Source: a virus
Length of the DNA stretch: 32,841 nt
Virus record (IMG/VR): IMGVR_UViG_3300009481_000055
Location: 1-32,841 of that record
Strand: one strand, 5' to 3'
Position numbers and translations under genes: made by a program. The stretch's first letter is position 1, and each line of letters begins with the position of its first letter. Of this stretch, positions 16,083 to 22,976 are shown piece by piece. The notes beneath the pieces were generated by a model. It searched no databases, was not told the origin of the DNA, and worked only from the letters and a program-made list of their open reading frames with translations.

Positions 16083-16912
16083 ATAGTTTTCCTGCTCTGG
16101 TACATACTCTTACCAGCACTCAATGAGCAGAGGTAGTCGAATGTCCTGCCCCAGTGGGTTACGTCCACATCAGCGAACTGTACCTTACCGTTAAAAACCT
16201 TTGGTTCATCACGTAATTTTTTATTGTTCTTATCTCTGGGGTAATCGTTAACAAGTCGCACCACCATGGCATCACATTCAATTAACCTGTTCTGGCTAAT
16301 TCCAGTGTCCTGTTCGTCTTGCCTCATATCCTCAAGAGCTTGAGCGTATGCTGCTACCTGCATGAAAGAGGACTCAAACAAACCACTGGTAGTCTTCCAG
16401 TCCACTACTACATACCTGTCGATGTCTGTTTGAAAGAGAGCATCTACTTGACCAGCATATTTAAGACCGCCAATAGAACCATAAACACCCACCTCAGTAC
16501 CCACCAGCTTCCAGTCTATATGTTCCTGCCTCCACTTGAGCCACGCTCGTATAGCTGGCTCAAGCTGGTCATCCAGTGTGGAGAAATCAACCTCTTCATC
16601 TTTCAATAGGCGTTCAATAATACTGTGTACTTCAGTACCGATCCTTGCTGATTCGGCAGCCTCTTGGTTTGCTGCTGTTACTATCATATTGGCAAGAGCC
16701 TTGGTTAGTTTCCTGCCGTTAAACTTTGCAAGCTGGGTATCTATCCACCCAGCTCTCCATTTCTCTATGCCATAGGCTCGTATAGTACCGTCAATCAATG
16801 AGGTTATTGACTGGTGCTGCTCACCATTTACTAGATAGTAGCGACCATTATTTTCTGTAACCTGTGTTATGTATTTTGGTGACAGGGCTACAGGTATATC
16901 TACAATTGTCAT
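16079..16912 (-). CDS. RecB/Cas4-like PD-(D/E)XK exonuclease
   Basis: 277 residues from ATG at 16912, with GGAG six bases upstream; a TTG further upstream overlaps that ribosome site and is unlikely. Motifs in order: IGTEVHSIIE (H96), VGTEVGVYG (E140), GQVDALF (D157), YVVVDWKTTSG (D171, K173), then FMQVAAYAQALE (Q185, Y189). These are the RecB-family nuclease signatures H, GxxD, DxK and QxxxY. It probably resects or processes DNA ends during phage recombination. A full Cas4 would have an iron-sulphur cysteine cluster; none is present, so a PDDEXK_1-type exonuclease fits better. Confidence 0.8.
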   Translation of the reverse strand: MTIVDIPVALSPKYITQVTENNGRYYLVNGEQHQSITSLIDGTIRAYGIEKWRAGWIDTQLAKFNGRKLTKALANMIVTAANQEAAESARIGTEVHSIIERLLKDEEVDFSTLDDQLEPAIRAWLKWRQEHIDWKLVGTEVGVYGSIGGLKYAGQVDALFQTDIDRYVVVDWKTTSGLFESSFMQVAAYAQALEDMRQDEQDTGISQNRLIECDAMVVRLVNDYPRDKNNKKLRDEPKVFNGKVQFADVDVTHWGRTFDYLCSLSAGKSMYQSRKTI

Positions 16913-16939
16913 AAGCTTCTCCAAAAAAAAATTATTTTT

Positions 16940-17464
16940 TTATATTTCTGTATTTATAAACTCGTCATCAGCATCTGGCTCTGGTATGTAAGTCCCAAGG
17001 ATTACAGATGCATAGAGATTAGTCAGGTAATCTAATTGATTTGGAGTTAGACCACCTTTATTTTCAATGTTGTAAAACGCAACCTGCCTGACTATAAGAA
17101 CATCCTTGTCTGAATAATTATGGGAACTTACTGGTGCTACTGATCCTTCTTGAAGTGCTGGAGCTGGGGCTACATGCCCTGCTTCAAAGTCTAGGTAACT
17201 CTTGCAGTTAACCACATCGTTAGATGTTGAAGTCTGCCCATCTCTACGTTGCCACTCTTTAACTTTATACTCAACTGTCCACGCACTACCAACACCACCC
17301 TTCTCTAGCATAGCCTCCCCCACCTTATCGAACCATGAATACCAAGCAGTCTGGTTATTCTGATCCTTCAATTCAAAACGGTACGGCCCTTTACCTGAAT
17401 CCCCATGACTATTGTCAGTCTTCTCAATCGTACCTGTTACTGTATGTATCTGTTGTTGTGTCAT
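16940..17464 (-). CDS. OB-fold single-stranded DNA binding-like protein
   Basis: 174 residues in an ATGA overlap. Residues 1-95 form a beta-rich fold (THTVTGTIEK-like start, YRFELKDQNNQTAWYSWFD, AWTVEYKVKEWQRRDG) consistent with an OB fold. A flexible Ala/Pro linker follows, then a helical segment (DKDVLIVRQVAFYNIENKG) and an acidic tail (EPDADDEF), a typical C-terminus of SSB proteins that recruits partners. Its place between the excisionase-like protein and the exonuclease supports a replication or recombination role. After its stop the sequence becomes a short A/T-only tract before the nuclease ribosome site. Confidence 0.62.
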   Translation of the reverse strand: MTQQQIHTVTGTIEKTDNSHGDSGKGPYRFELKDQNNQTAWYSWFDKVGEAMLEKGGVGSAWTVEYKVKEWQRRDGQTSTSNDVVNCKSYLDFEAGHVAPAPALQEGSVAPVSSHNYSDKDVLIVRQVAFYNIENKGGLTPNQLDYLTNLYASVILGTYIPEPDADDEFINTEI

Positions 17465-17742
17465 TCGTTCTCCAATGGGTATAGCTGGACTATATCTCCA
17501 AGTGTTACATAGGTATCTGTGTCTTCAAATTTGTAGCCAAGTTTCTCAACGTCATCTTCAGAAAGATAAACACCACCAGTTACTCTGCGTCCTACCTCTG
17601 GGTTGTCATTGACTGCCCTTCGGATAGTTTCACTATGGACACCGTCAACAGGCATGTCCCATTTGTTCTTGGTGATCTTCTTAGCTACCTCTGGTACGGT
17701 GTAGTACCGCACCTCCTGCCCATCCACTTTAATTAATATCAA
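17461..17742 (-). CDS. Excisionase-like winged HTH protein
   Basis: 93 residues starting at TTG, with a very strong AAAGGAGG site five bases before it; no ATG is available nearby. The central stretch (VHSETIRRAVNDNPEVGRRV, then GGVYLSEDDVEKLGY) matches MerR/excisionase-type winged helices: recognition helix, wing, and a start-of-next-helix Tyr. First gene of the leftward replication operon, so it may autoregulate it. No integrase is present, so a recombination directionality role is unlikely. Confidence 0.6.
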   Translation of the reverse strand: MILIKVDGQEVRYYTVPEVAKKITKNKWDMPVDGVHSETIRRAVNDNPEVGRRVTGGVYLSEDDVEKLGYKFEDTDTYVTLGDIVQLYPLENE

Positions 17743-17939
17743 GGTTGCCTCCTTTAATGATTACTGTAAGGGGTTCGGGACTTTCACCCTATTGTCTAAT
17801 TTTTAAAACTAAGCTGACGACATTGTAAGTAAGTCTGTGCGGAGGACGAATAGGAAAGCCTACCGCTGTCGATCAAGGTCGGACAAGTCAACGACCACCC
17901 CTAACTATTAACTGTGCTGTGTCTGCACACAACACATGC
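17743..17939. other. 197-bp intergenic region with weak stems
   Basis: Non-coding. On the minus strand a stem TGTG/CACA-type inverted repeat (17912-17936) directly follows the stop of the 17940 gene and may end that operon, though no U tract follows. Further on, GGTCG/CGACC (about 17870-17895) could pair. The strong ribosome site of the excisionase-like gene is at 17748-17755. I found no convincing promoter, although one is expected here. Confidence 0.4.
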
Positions 17940-18332
17940 CTAGTTTACCACATTCTGCCTGTGCATATACCTCTTCGCACACCTTAAATTACAGAAGTCT
18001 TTATCAGGTTCTTTCTTACGCTTTTTAGTGTACCGTCTATTACTAGCATCACGGCCCTCGACTACACTGAATTCACCACAGTCAGCACACTGAAACTCAT
18101 ACACGAATGCTAGGTAACGGTGTTCTTTACACAGCCCTGCCTTGTTCTTCTTACTGATTCTCTTCTTACAGAAGTCACATAACTTGATCGGTGATTGTCG
18201 TGGCACACGCATAGTCTTGGCATGGTAAGAGACTAGCTGTCTTGATAGACCAAGAGCCTTCGCTATCTGTGAGTTAGACAGGGTGGAATCAAAGTTAATC
18301 AGGCTGAGTATCTTGTCTCTGGTTTTACCCAT
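17940..18332 (-). CDS. HTH plus zinc-binding regulator-like protein
   Basis: 130 residues from ATG at 18332: GAGGAG lies seven bases upstream, while the alternative TTG start would contain that ribosome site. Residues 5-42 (KILSLINFDSTLSNSQIAKA, LGLSRQLVSYHAKTM) are a clear helix-turn-helix. Cysteines C52-x2-C55 with C68 and H71, and C82-x2-C85 with C114 and C118, make two zinc sites. A basic stretch (RRYTKKRKKEPDK) may touch DNA. It probably regulates early genes or acts as an HNH-like DNA-binding remnant; no His-Asn-His catalytic order is visible, so a transcription factor is preferred. Confidence 0.65.
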   Translation of the reverse strand: MGKTRDKILSLINFDSTLSNSQIAKALGLSRQLVSYHAKTMRVPRQSPIKLCDFCKKRISKKNKAGLCKEHRYLAFVYEFQCADCGEFSVVEGRDASNRRYTKKRKKEPDKDFCNLRCAKRYMHRQNVVN

Positions 18333-18780
18333 AGATATTCTCCTCAAATACTCCTGCCTGTAAGATCACATTGGCACAGATTGCATCAATGAGGCCAGCG
18401 TCTAAGTCTTTCTCGGCTTCTCTACATGCCTTAACTATCCAGTCAGATGCCTTCATTTCCCCAGAGAGGACTTTATTTAGTCCTCTCCTTATCAGGTTAT
18501 GGTCAACGTAAACACGCTTCTCTTTGGTCAGGTCACCTGCACGATCAACCCCGAACTTAAACACCTCCTGCATTGGAGCTTTCACGTACTCAGGATGATC
18601 GGGTACAAGTTCAGCACTGGCTATGATGTAGTTAGTGCCATTGTCTTGGTCTTTCCACTCATAGTTTCTGACATAAGCCCATCCTCCTACCGCACCACTC
18701 TCGATAGCATCAACGAGAATGCCAGAGTAGAAACCAGTACGCTCTGCTGTTTTTCTTTCAACCCAATTTAATTTAGTCAT
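18325..18780 (-). CDS. Hypothetical protein, 151 aa
   Basis: Alpha/beta protein of 151 residues, overlapping both neighbours by 8 bases. Beta strands (GGWAYVRNYEWKDQDNGTNY, IIASAELVPD) are followed by helices (LIRRGLNKVLSGEMKASDWI, KACREAEKDLDAGLIDAICA). The YVDHNLIRRGLNKVL segment is well formed but fits no family I know. Overlaps suggest it is co-translated with the HTH/zinc gene. Function unknown. Confidence 0.7.
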   Translation of the reverse strand: MTKLNWVERKTAERTGFYSGILVDAIESGAVGGWAYVRNYEWKDQDNGTNYIIASAELVPDHPEYVKAPMQEVFKFGVDRAGDLTKEKRVYVDHNLIRRGLNKVLSGEMKASDWIVKACREAEKDLDAGLIDAICANVILQAGVFEENIYG

Positions 18781-18997
18781 AGTATCCCTGTGCCTCCAGC
18801 TCTGCCATTGTCTCGTAGTCTATCTTTATATCTGTAACAGTTGTTTCCCCAGCAAGCAGGTAATCACTCACATGAAAGTGCTCATCCTGCACACCTCTAG
18901 TTCTAAACTTTTCCTTTGCTTCTTCTTCCGAATCAGCAGAAATTTTTACCTCCCATGTCATGTTCTCTTGTACTGTAAGTAAATATTCTTTTCTCAT
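18773..18997 (-). CDS. Hypothetical small acidic protein
   Basis: 74 residues with a GGGGAG site 6 bases before ATG. Pattern YLLTVQENMTWEVKISADSE followed by EEAKEKFRTRG, and a final acidic helix, recalls small phage proteins with a ferredoxin-like beta-alpha-beta core (DUF-type EEAxEKF motif). The stop overlaps the next start by 8 bases. No specific function. Confidence 0.65.
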   Translation of the reverse strand: MRKEYLLTVQENMTWEVKISADSEEEAKEKFRTRGVQDEHFHVSDYLLAGETTVTDIKIDYETMAELEAQGYYD

Positions 18998-18999
18998 AC

Positions 19000-19686
19000 T
19001 TATCTCCCCACTATTTCTGTGTCTCTATCTAACACATCGTTACCTTTTCCTACACCATCCCAGATTGTCTGACGGTCTGGCGATACCCACTTCCTATACT
19101 CACGATCCCAGACATAATCGTCAGGTAATGTGTTACCTGACTTATCTGGTAAAACCTCAATGAATCCATACCCAGCACTGTTATATCTTTGGGTGTAGAA
19201 GGAAGAGTACTGAACTTTCTTTCTTTCCACATGGTAATTACTGTTGCAATGGGTAGGGTCAACACATTTGGTAGACTTTAAATACCAGCCCTTATGCTGC
19301 ATAAAATAACTACGGTATTTCTTTACCATCTTCTCGTCTGCGTCATAGTAATCTCTCATCGAGACATTAATACCCTCGCTATAGCCATCGGCATGGTAAC
19401 GCAACACATTCTCAGCTTCGTTGAATGCATCTCTGACACCAAGAATAAGTTCATTGTCTGGATCGAGATCATGATTGTTACCGTAGCCGTTGTAGTTTAC
19501 GATCTTCCTTAGTACAGGTGTGAATGTTCCCAAGCCTTCATTGCCTATCTTCTGCATCTCATACTGAGGACTCATCGCACTGTATAGCCCAGCCAATGCA
19601 TGTCTCACTTTCTTTTGTTCCTCCTCATTTCTTTCAAGGGCATGGATTAAGTCAGCTTTCTTCATACTTTTATATCGATCATCCAT
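19000..19686 (-). CDS. Hypothetical protein, 228 aa
   Basis: I place the start at ATG 19686 (MDDRYKSMKK); the longer TTG start would contain the only GGAG site, which lies 12 bases before this ATG. Residues 8-30 are a charged helix (KADLIHALERNEEEQKKVRH). The rest has many Tyr and Trp (YRSYFMQHKGWYLKS, SSFYTQRYNSAGYGF) and one CVDPTHC pair that could bind a metal. No known domain. A/T-only DNA and a stem separate it from the VWA gene upstream, so its expression may be partly independent. Confidence 0.65.
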   Translation of the reverse strand: MDDRYKSMKKADLIHALERNEEEQKKVRHALAGLYSAMSPQYEMQKIGNEGLGTFTPVLRKIVNYNGYGNNHDLDPDNELILGVRDAFNEAENVLRYHADGYSEGINVSMRDYYDADEKMVKKYRSYFMQHKGWYLKSTKCVDPTHCNSNYHVERKKVQYSSFYTQRYNSAGYGFIEVLPDKSGNTLPDDYVWDREYRKWVSPDRQTIWDGVGKGNDVLDRDTEIVGR

Positions 19687-19728
19687 ATTTAAATTGTTCT
19701 CCAAATTAAAAAATATTTTTATTTTTAT

Positions 19729-19756
19729 TTCCCCCCTGCCCTAGAGCAGGAGGGAA
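19729..19756 (-). terminator. Intercistronic stem after the VWA gene
   Basis: CCTGC (19735-19739) pairs with GCAGG (19746-19750), and TTCCC (19729-19733) with GGGAA (19752-19756), with small internal mismatches. On the minus strand it comes just after the VWA stop and is followed by an A/T-rich stretch of mixed A and T runs. It could be an attenuator or an RNA end-stabilising hairpin. A clean U tract is lacking. Confidence 0.35.
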
Positions 19757-19763
19757 TCCCGAA

Positions 19764-20876
19764 TTAATTAATGCTGCTCACCTCCTGTATTACGATCCGA
19801 TTCAGTACCTGTGACAGCACCTGATCGTTCACTTCTTTCCTGCCCATCTTGTCCACAATGCAATTCACTGGGACTACCCTGAATTCATGGGGTAAAGGCA
19901 GGTTGTTGTCCATCTCTTCAGGTACTAGGTTGAGGACATAGGTGGTGACGTTAGGGCCACGCCTACGCTGCCACTCAACTGCCTGTTTAAAATCTCTGGC
20001 ACTTTCAAACTCACCATCACAGAGGATGATATCGATACGAGGCTCACCTATTTTGTTTCGCCTTACCTCGTTGTTGTACATCTGCTCAAGTAGGGGAGCG
20101 AGGTTAGTCTGGATCGCATCTCTTTTTAATGGGTCAGCTACACGAATCCCCTGAAGAGACTTGTACGTCATCTCCTTCCTTGCCTCTCGACCATACTCTC
20201 CAGTGTGTTGCTGGGTAATACGATTGAACGTGAAGGCATCATATGTCAGGTATGGATACTGCCTACCTACGATATGCAGTTTGTGCAATAGACTGTTAGA
20301 AACTATACGCATAGGTCGTGAACAGAAGCCTGTCTCTGGCATATGGGTAGAGCCAGAGTCATCCACCGCCAAGTTCAAGTGCTTGCGTACCTCCAGCCGT
20401 CCCTTAGTCTCATCACCCCAGCCCTGCCCATCTACGATGAGGTTAACTGGATCGTCCAGTAACTCACCGTCATCTAGGTCAGTCCTTTCCTTGGCCTTGG
20501 TTGCTGAGTACAGGGCATCCAGTAATACTGACGCTGACTGTAATTCAATTGTGTCCCAAAGAGCATCATAACCCTGTCTGGTATCTTTTGCGTTATCATT
20601 CTTTGCTGATTCCCAGAGCTGATCTATCTCAGCTTTAGTCATACCCTTTAACTCATCCTCTGCCAGCTTCACAATCTGCATACGCAGGTCTTCGTTATCA
20701 TGCTGGCGAAGTGGATCGAGAATACCGCTGACTCTTGTCCTGATATACATGTCAGTGAACTCATCCTTGGTAGTTTGTTTGAGGAAAGTTTTCTCACTCA
20801 TCCCACGACCACCACCAACACTGACGCTACTCCTTCCTGAACTTACCTTCCTGTATCCTGCATCATTCTTAGCCAT
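19764..20876 (-). CDS. VWA-domain protein (CobT-like partner of the MoxR ATPase)
   Basis: 370 residues behind AGGAGG. The MIDAS metal site is intact: VDDSGS (D172, S174, S176), T257 in AIQTNLAPLL, and D287 in IILCDGEFE. The N-terminal 160 residues are mostly helical and acidic. VWA proteins with a DxSxS site coordinate Mg2+ or Mn2+ and bind partner proteins; next to a MoxR/CobS-type AAA+ ATPase they form chaperone-like machines, as in CobS-CobT magnesium or cobalt chelatases. Here no tetrapyrrole gene is present, so metal chelation is unlikely. The target protein is unknown. CobS-type ATPases are known in T4-like cyanophages. Confidence 0.78.
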   Translation of the reverse strand: MAKNDAGYRKVSSGRSSVSVGGGRGMSEKTFLKQTTKDEFTDMYIRTRVSGILDPLRQHDNEDLRMQIVKLAEDELKGMTKAEIDQLWESAKNDNAKDTRQGYDALWDTIELQSASVLLDALYSATKAKERTDLDDGELLDDPVNLIVDGQGWGDETKGRLEVRKHLNLAVDDSGSTHMPETGFCSRPMRIVSNSLLHKLHIVGRQYPYLTYDAFTFNRITQQHTGEYGREARKEMTYKSLQGIRVADPLKRDAIQTNLAPLLEQMYNNEVRRNKIGEPRIDIILCDGEFESARDFKQAVEWQRRRGPNVTTYVLNLVPEEMDNNLPLPHEFRVVPVNCIVDKMGRKEVNDQVLSQVLNRIVIQEVSSIN

Positions 20877-20877
20877 A

Positions 20878-20952
20878 CTAGTTTGCCTCCTGTAATTTAA
20901 ACTTCGGTGTCTGGTTTTCCCTGATCTTTATTCGTCTGTCAGTCTTAGTCAT
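20878..20952 (-). CDS. Possible 24-residue basic ORF between moxR-like and VWA genes
   Basis: ATG at 20952 with GGAG seven bases upstream opens a 24-codon frame (MTKTDRRIKIRENQTPKFKL then QEAN) that closes two bases before the VWA ATG. Nearly a third of residues are Lys or Arg. It sits in an otherwise 108-bp gap. Ribosome site and exact fit between genes suggest translation, perhaps coupling VWA expression. Too short for homology by eye. Confidence 0.45.
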   Translation of the reverse strand: MTKTDRRIKIRENQTPKFKLQEAN

Positions 20953-20984
20953 AACTTATCTCCAAAAAATATTTTTTTATTTTT

Positions 20985-22058
20985 TTATTCTGCTTTGGCA
21001 TCTGGGTCTATACTGAGTGCTCGCCATGCAGTCTTGATGATGACATCGACTGCGTCTATGTCATGCTGGGCATCGATCTTAGTGAGGATAGATTTCCTCA
21101 TGAGTCCTCTGAATCCCACGACTGATCTGCGTGACTTCATAGCGGATGCCATCTTGGCAGCAGCCAGCCCCCTTCGGGGGGATATCTGGTAACCAATACG
21201 GTTATCCTTCCATGATTTGTAGAGGGTGTCAGTCAGGAACACTGCATCGTTAATGAATGTCTTCGCCATGCCATGTGCTTTGAACATGGCAGCCAGTGAT
21301 TCCCCTGAAAGGGGAGGTACTTCGATAGACCAGAACCTGTCACGCAGTGCCTCGTTCATTCGCCTAGTACCAACGTAGTTGGGGTTCCTAGTCATGAAGC
21401 ACCTGAACTCTGGGTGTACCTCGATTGTCTGACCAGCTACCTGAAAGGTAGACCCCACTTGGGCAGGGCGGTCAGTCATGCCGTTGATGAATGACATAGC
21501 CTCTGGCTCTGCCATGTTGGCCTCATCGATCAAGGCCCAGTCTCCCTGCTTCGCAGCAGTAGCAAACTCTGCTGCTGTGAAGACAGTCGAGCCAGCTATC
21601 AACTCTCGTTGACCTACTAGGTCACGCTTCCTGAGTCCACCGTCAGCAGTTACCACTGCTAGGTTCTTGCCTAGCTTCGCTGCGAGGTGATGTATAGCTA
21701 GAGTCTTACCGCTACCTGCTGGGCCCATCAACTCAACGTGTCCAATCATGGCAGCAGCATCGAGTTCTTCCAGCCATGGTGGGGTGACGTAGTCACCGTT
21801 CACTTCGGATGTTGCCTTCGGCACATCGGGCCAGATGATTGACTCGCCCTGTTCAGGCGGTGACTGTGGTGCTGACTCTACCTTCGGTGAGTTGACCACT
21901 ATCCTCGCTGGGGTATCACTTATCCCACCGCATGGCTTGCATTCACAGTCAGCCAGTGCCAAGACAATCTTCGATTTAATCTTGGTCGGCAGCTTATGTG
22001 TCTTAGCCAGCTTTCGTAGCTGATCTATCTCTAGATTCTCCAGTTCAATCGCTCTCAT
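20985..22058 (-). CDS. MoxR/CobS-type AAA+ ATPase
   Basis: 357 residues with GGAG seven bases before ATG. Walker A is GPAGSGKT (112-119), Walker B ALIDEA (175-180), sensor 1 is in MTRNPNY (N225 region), and the arginine-finger region is LRDRFW (239-243). LVGQRELIAG and the helix after Walker B fit the MoxR/CobS clade. The first 35 residues (LENLEIDQLRKLAKTHKLPT) look like a SAP or HeH DNA-binding helix pair, and a Pro-rich linker follows. It probably works with the VWA protein to remodel a target complex. The coding DNA already contains several of the short hairpins that crowd the next 3 kb. Confidence 0.82.
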   Translation of the reverse strand: MRAIELENLEIDQLRKLAKTHKLPTKIKSKIVLALADCECKPCGGISDTPARIVVNSPKVESAPQSPPEQGESIIWPDVPKATSEVNGDYVTPPWLEELDAAAMIGHVELMGPAGSGKTLAIHHLAAKLGKNLAVVTADGGLRKRDLVGQRELIAGSTVFTAAEFATAAKQGDWALIDEANMAEPEAMSFINGMTDRPAQVGSTFQVAGQTIEVHPEFRCFMTRNPNYVGTRRMNEALRDRFWSIEVPPLSGESLAAMFKAHGMAKTFINDAVFLTDTLYKSWKDNRIGYQISPRRGLAAAKMASAMKSRRSVVGFRGLMRKSILTKIDAQHDIDAVDVIIKTAWRALSIDPDAKAE

Positions 22059-22111
22059 TTTACTTCTCCAAAGTAACTAGTAATCGCTGTGCAAATGCAC
22101 AACGCAAGGTA

Positions 22112-22141
22112 ATTAAACCACACCCTTTAGGGTGATGTCAA
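22112..22141 (-). promoter_or_regulatory. Sigma70-like promoter for the moxR-VWA operon, with palindromes
   Basis: On the minus strand TTGACA (22136-22141) and TTTAAT (22112-22117) are 18 bp apart. The spacer contains the inverted repeat CACCC-TTTA-GGGTG (22121-22134). Just past the expected start site lies TGTGCA-AA-TGCACA (22088-22101). Both palindromes are placed where a repressor or a 5' RNA hairpin would act. It would drive the MoxR gene, whose ATG is at 22058. Confidence 0.6.
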
Positions 22142-22158
22142 AGAAATATTTTTACTGC

Positions 22159-22167
22159 ACCTCCTTT
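22159..22167 (-). promoter_or_regulatory. Orphan ribosome binding site
   Basis: AAAGGAGGT on the minus strand has no usable start codon with an open frame behind it: the nearest, GTG, is followed by CAG and then TAA. It may be the remnant of a lost mini-gene or simply chance. Confidence 0.25.
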
Positions 22168-22187
22168 GTTTTAAATTACAGCTGGTA

Positions 22188-22238
22188 TTCACTACTCCTC
22201 CTTTAGGAGGAGGAGTAGTGAAACAGTCTAAGACTGTA
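22188..22238 (-). terminator. Double hairpin at the end of the early operon
   Basis: TTCACTACTCCTCC (22188-22201) pairs with 22206-22222 around a TTTA loop, with a 3-base bulge. Beside it CAGTC-TAA-GACTG (about 22225-22237) overlaps the stop codon of the 22228 gene. Read on the minus strand these hairpins come right at the end of that gene and before the moxR promoter. No good U tract follows, so they may block RNA decay rather than end transcription. Confidence 0.45.
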
Positions 22239-22872
22239 GTTTTTTACAGGCTCTGCAATCCTCATGCCTTGGGTCTGAAGTTTTCACCACCCAGCTAGCT
22301 TTGACTGGGAAATTCCCAGCGTAGCTGACATTCCCCTGCTCAGTTATCCTGTGCTCAGCTTGGGTAGTGTCATACACTTTGATCTCAGCAGGGGCGTAGC
22401 CCTGTATTCCACGTGCTGCCCAGTAGCTCTGGCCTTGGTACTTGAGTGTGATGTGAGTATCAGTGTGATCCAGAATCTTAGCTGGTTTGGTAGTGACTCC
22501 ATCGAATGTGACTACGTCACCTTTGACATACATCCTCATGAATGTTCCCTGTCGTATGATCGGTGTCCTGTCTGAGCCGAAGCTATCGAACCTCGTTTTG
22601 TAGTCAGGGATACGATCTAAATATTTCTTCCACTCTGTACGGTCTTCGACCGTATACCCCCACAGTACTCGTATCTCTACATCTACCAAGTTTTTAGATA
22701 ACTTGATTAAGGTGTGTTTTATTACGACTGCACACTCAGTACCATTCGTATCTACGATACGAAACTTGTTGCCTAGAGACTTCAGTGTCGAGCTTTCCAG
22801 CTTAGTTACTGTGTCTTCGACACGCCTGATTTCATCATCGCTATAATCGGCTACGGTAAGTAGTAATTCCAT
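22228..22872 (-). CDS. Hypothetical early protein, 214 aa
   Basis: Start at ATG 22872 (MELLLTVADY); an ATG 15 bases upstream exists but contains the GGAG site. An N-terminal helical region (SDDEIRRVEDTVTKLESSTL) precedes beta segments (KNLVDVEIRVLWGYTVEDRT, GDVVTFDGVTTKPAKI, THITLKYQGQSYWA). GDVVTFDG resembles a KOW/SH3-like barrel strand. The C-terminus has DCRACKKLQS, half a zinc site. No family assigned. The coding DNA holds at least eight short inverted repeats, one (TAGTAAT-TCC-ATTACTA, 22861-22877) across its own start codon. Confidence 0.62.
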   Translation of the reverse strand: MELLLTVADYSDDEIRRVEDTVTKLESSTLKSLGNKFRIVDTNGTECAVVIKHTLIKLSKNLVDVEIRVLWGYTVEDRTEWKKYLDRIPDYKTRFDSFGSDRTPIIRQGTFMRMYVKGDVVTFDGVTTKPAKILDHTDTHITLKYQGQSYWAARGIQGYAPAEIKVYDTTQAEHRITEQGNVSYAGNFPVKASWVVKTSDPRHEDCRACKKLQS

Positions 22873-22921
22873 TACTAATTTCTCCATTGTTCGTCCCTTC
22901 GGGACGGCTTGTATGTTCGAC

Positions 22922-22945
22922 CTAGTTGAGGGTCATATTGACCAT
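22922..22945 (-). CDS. Possible seven-codon leader ORF
   Basis: A perfect AAGGAGGT (22951-22958) five bases before ATG opens a frame of only seven codons (MVNMTLN). The small hairpin GGTCA-TAT-TGACC (22931-22943) lies inside it, and a second hairpin lies just upstream of the site. It precedes the 22872 gene by about 50 bases. It may be a leader peptide that regulates that gene through ribosome position, or a decayed gene. Confidence 0.35.
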   Translation of the reverse strand: MVNMTLN

Positions 22946-22976
22946 AAGCAACCTCCTTCCTAGCCTTCGGCTAGTG

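Noticed and set aside
16079-16912. CRISPR-type Cas4
   Set aside because: The four-cysteine iron-sulphur site of Cas4 is absent, and no cas genes are near; a RecB-family phage exonuclease is the better reading.
17461-17742. Evidence for lysogeny from the excisionase-like HTH
   Set aside because: No integrase or attachment site is visible, and such winged HTH proteins also serve as plain regulators.
17769-17792. GTGAAAGTCCC, resembling the start of a group II intron
   Set aside because: No further intron domains, no reverse transcriptase and no split gene around it.
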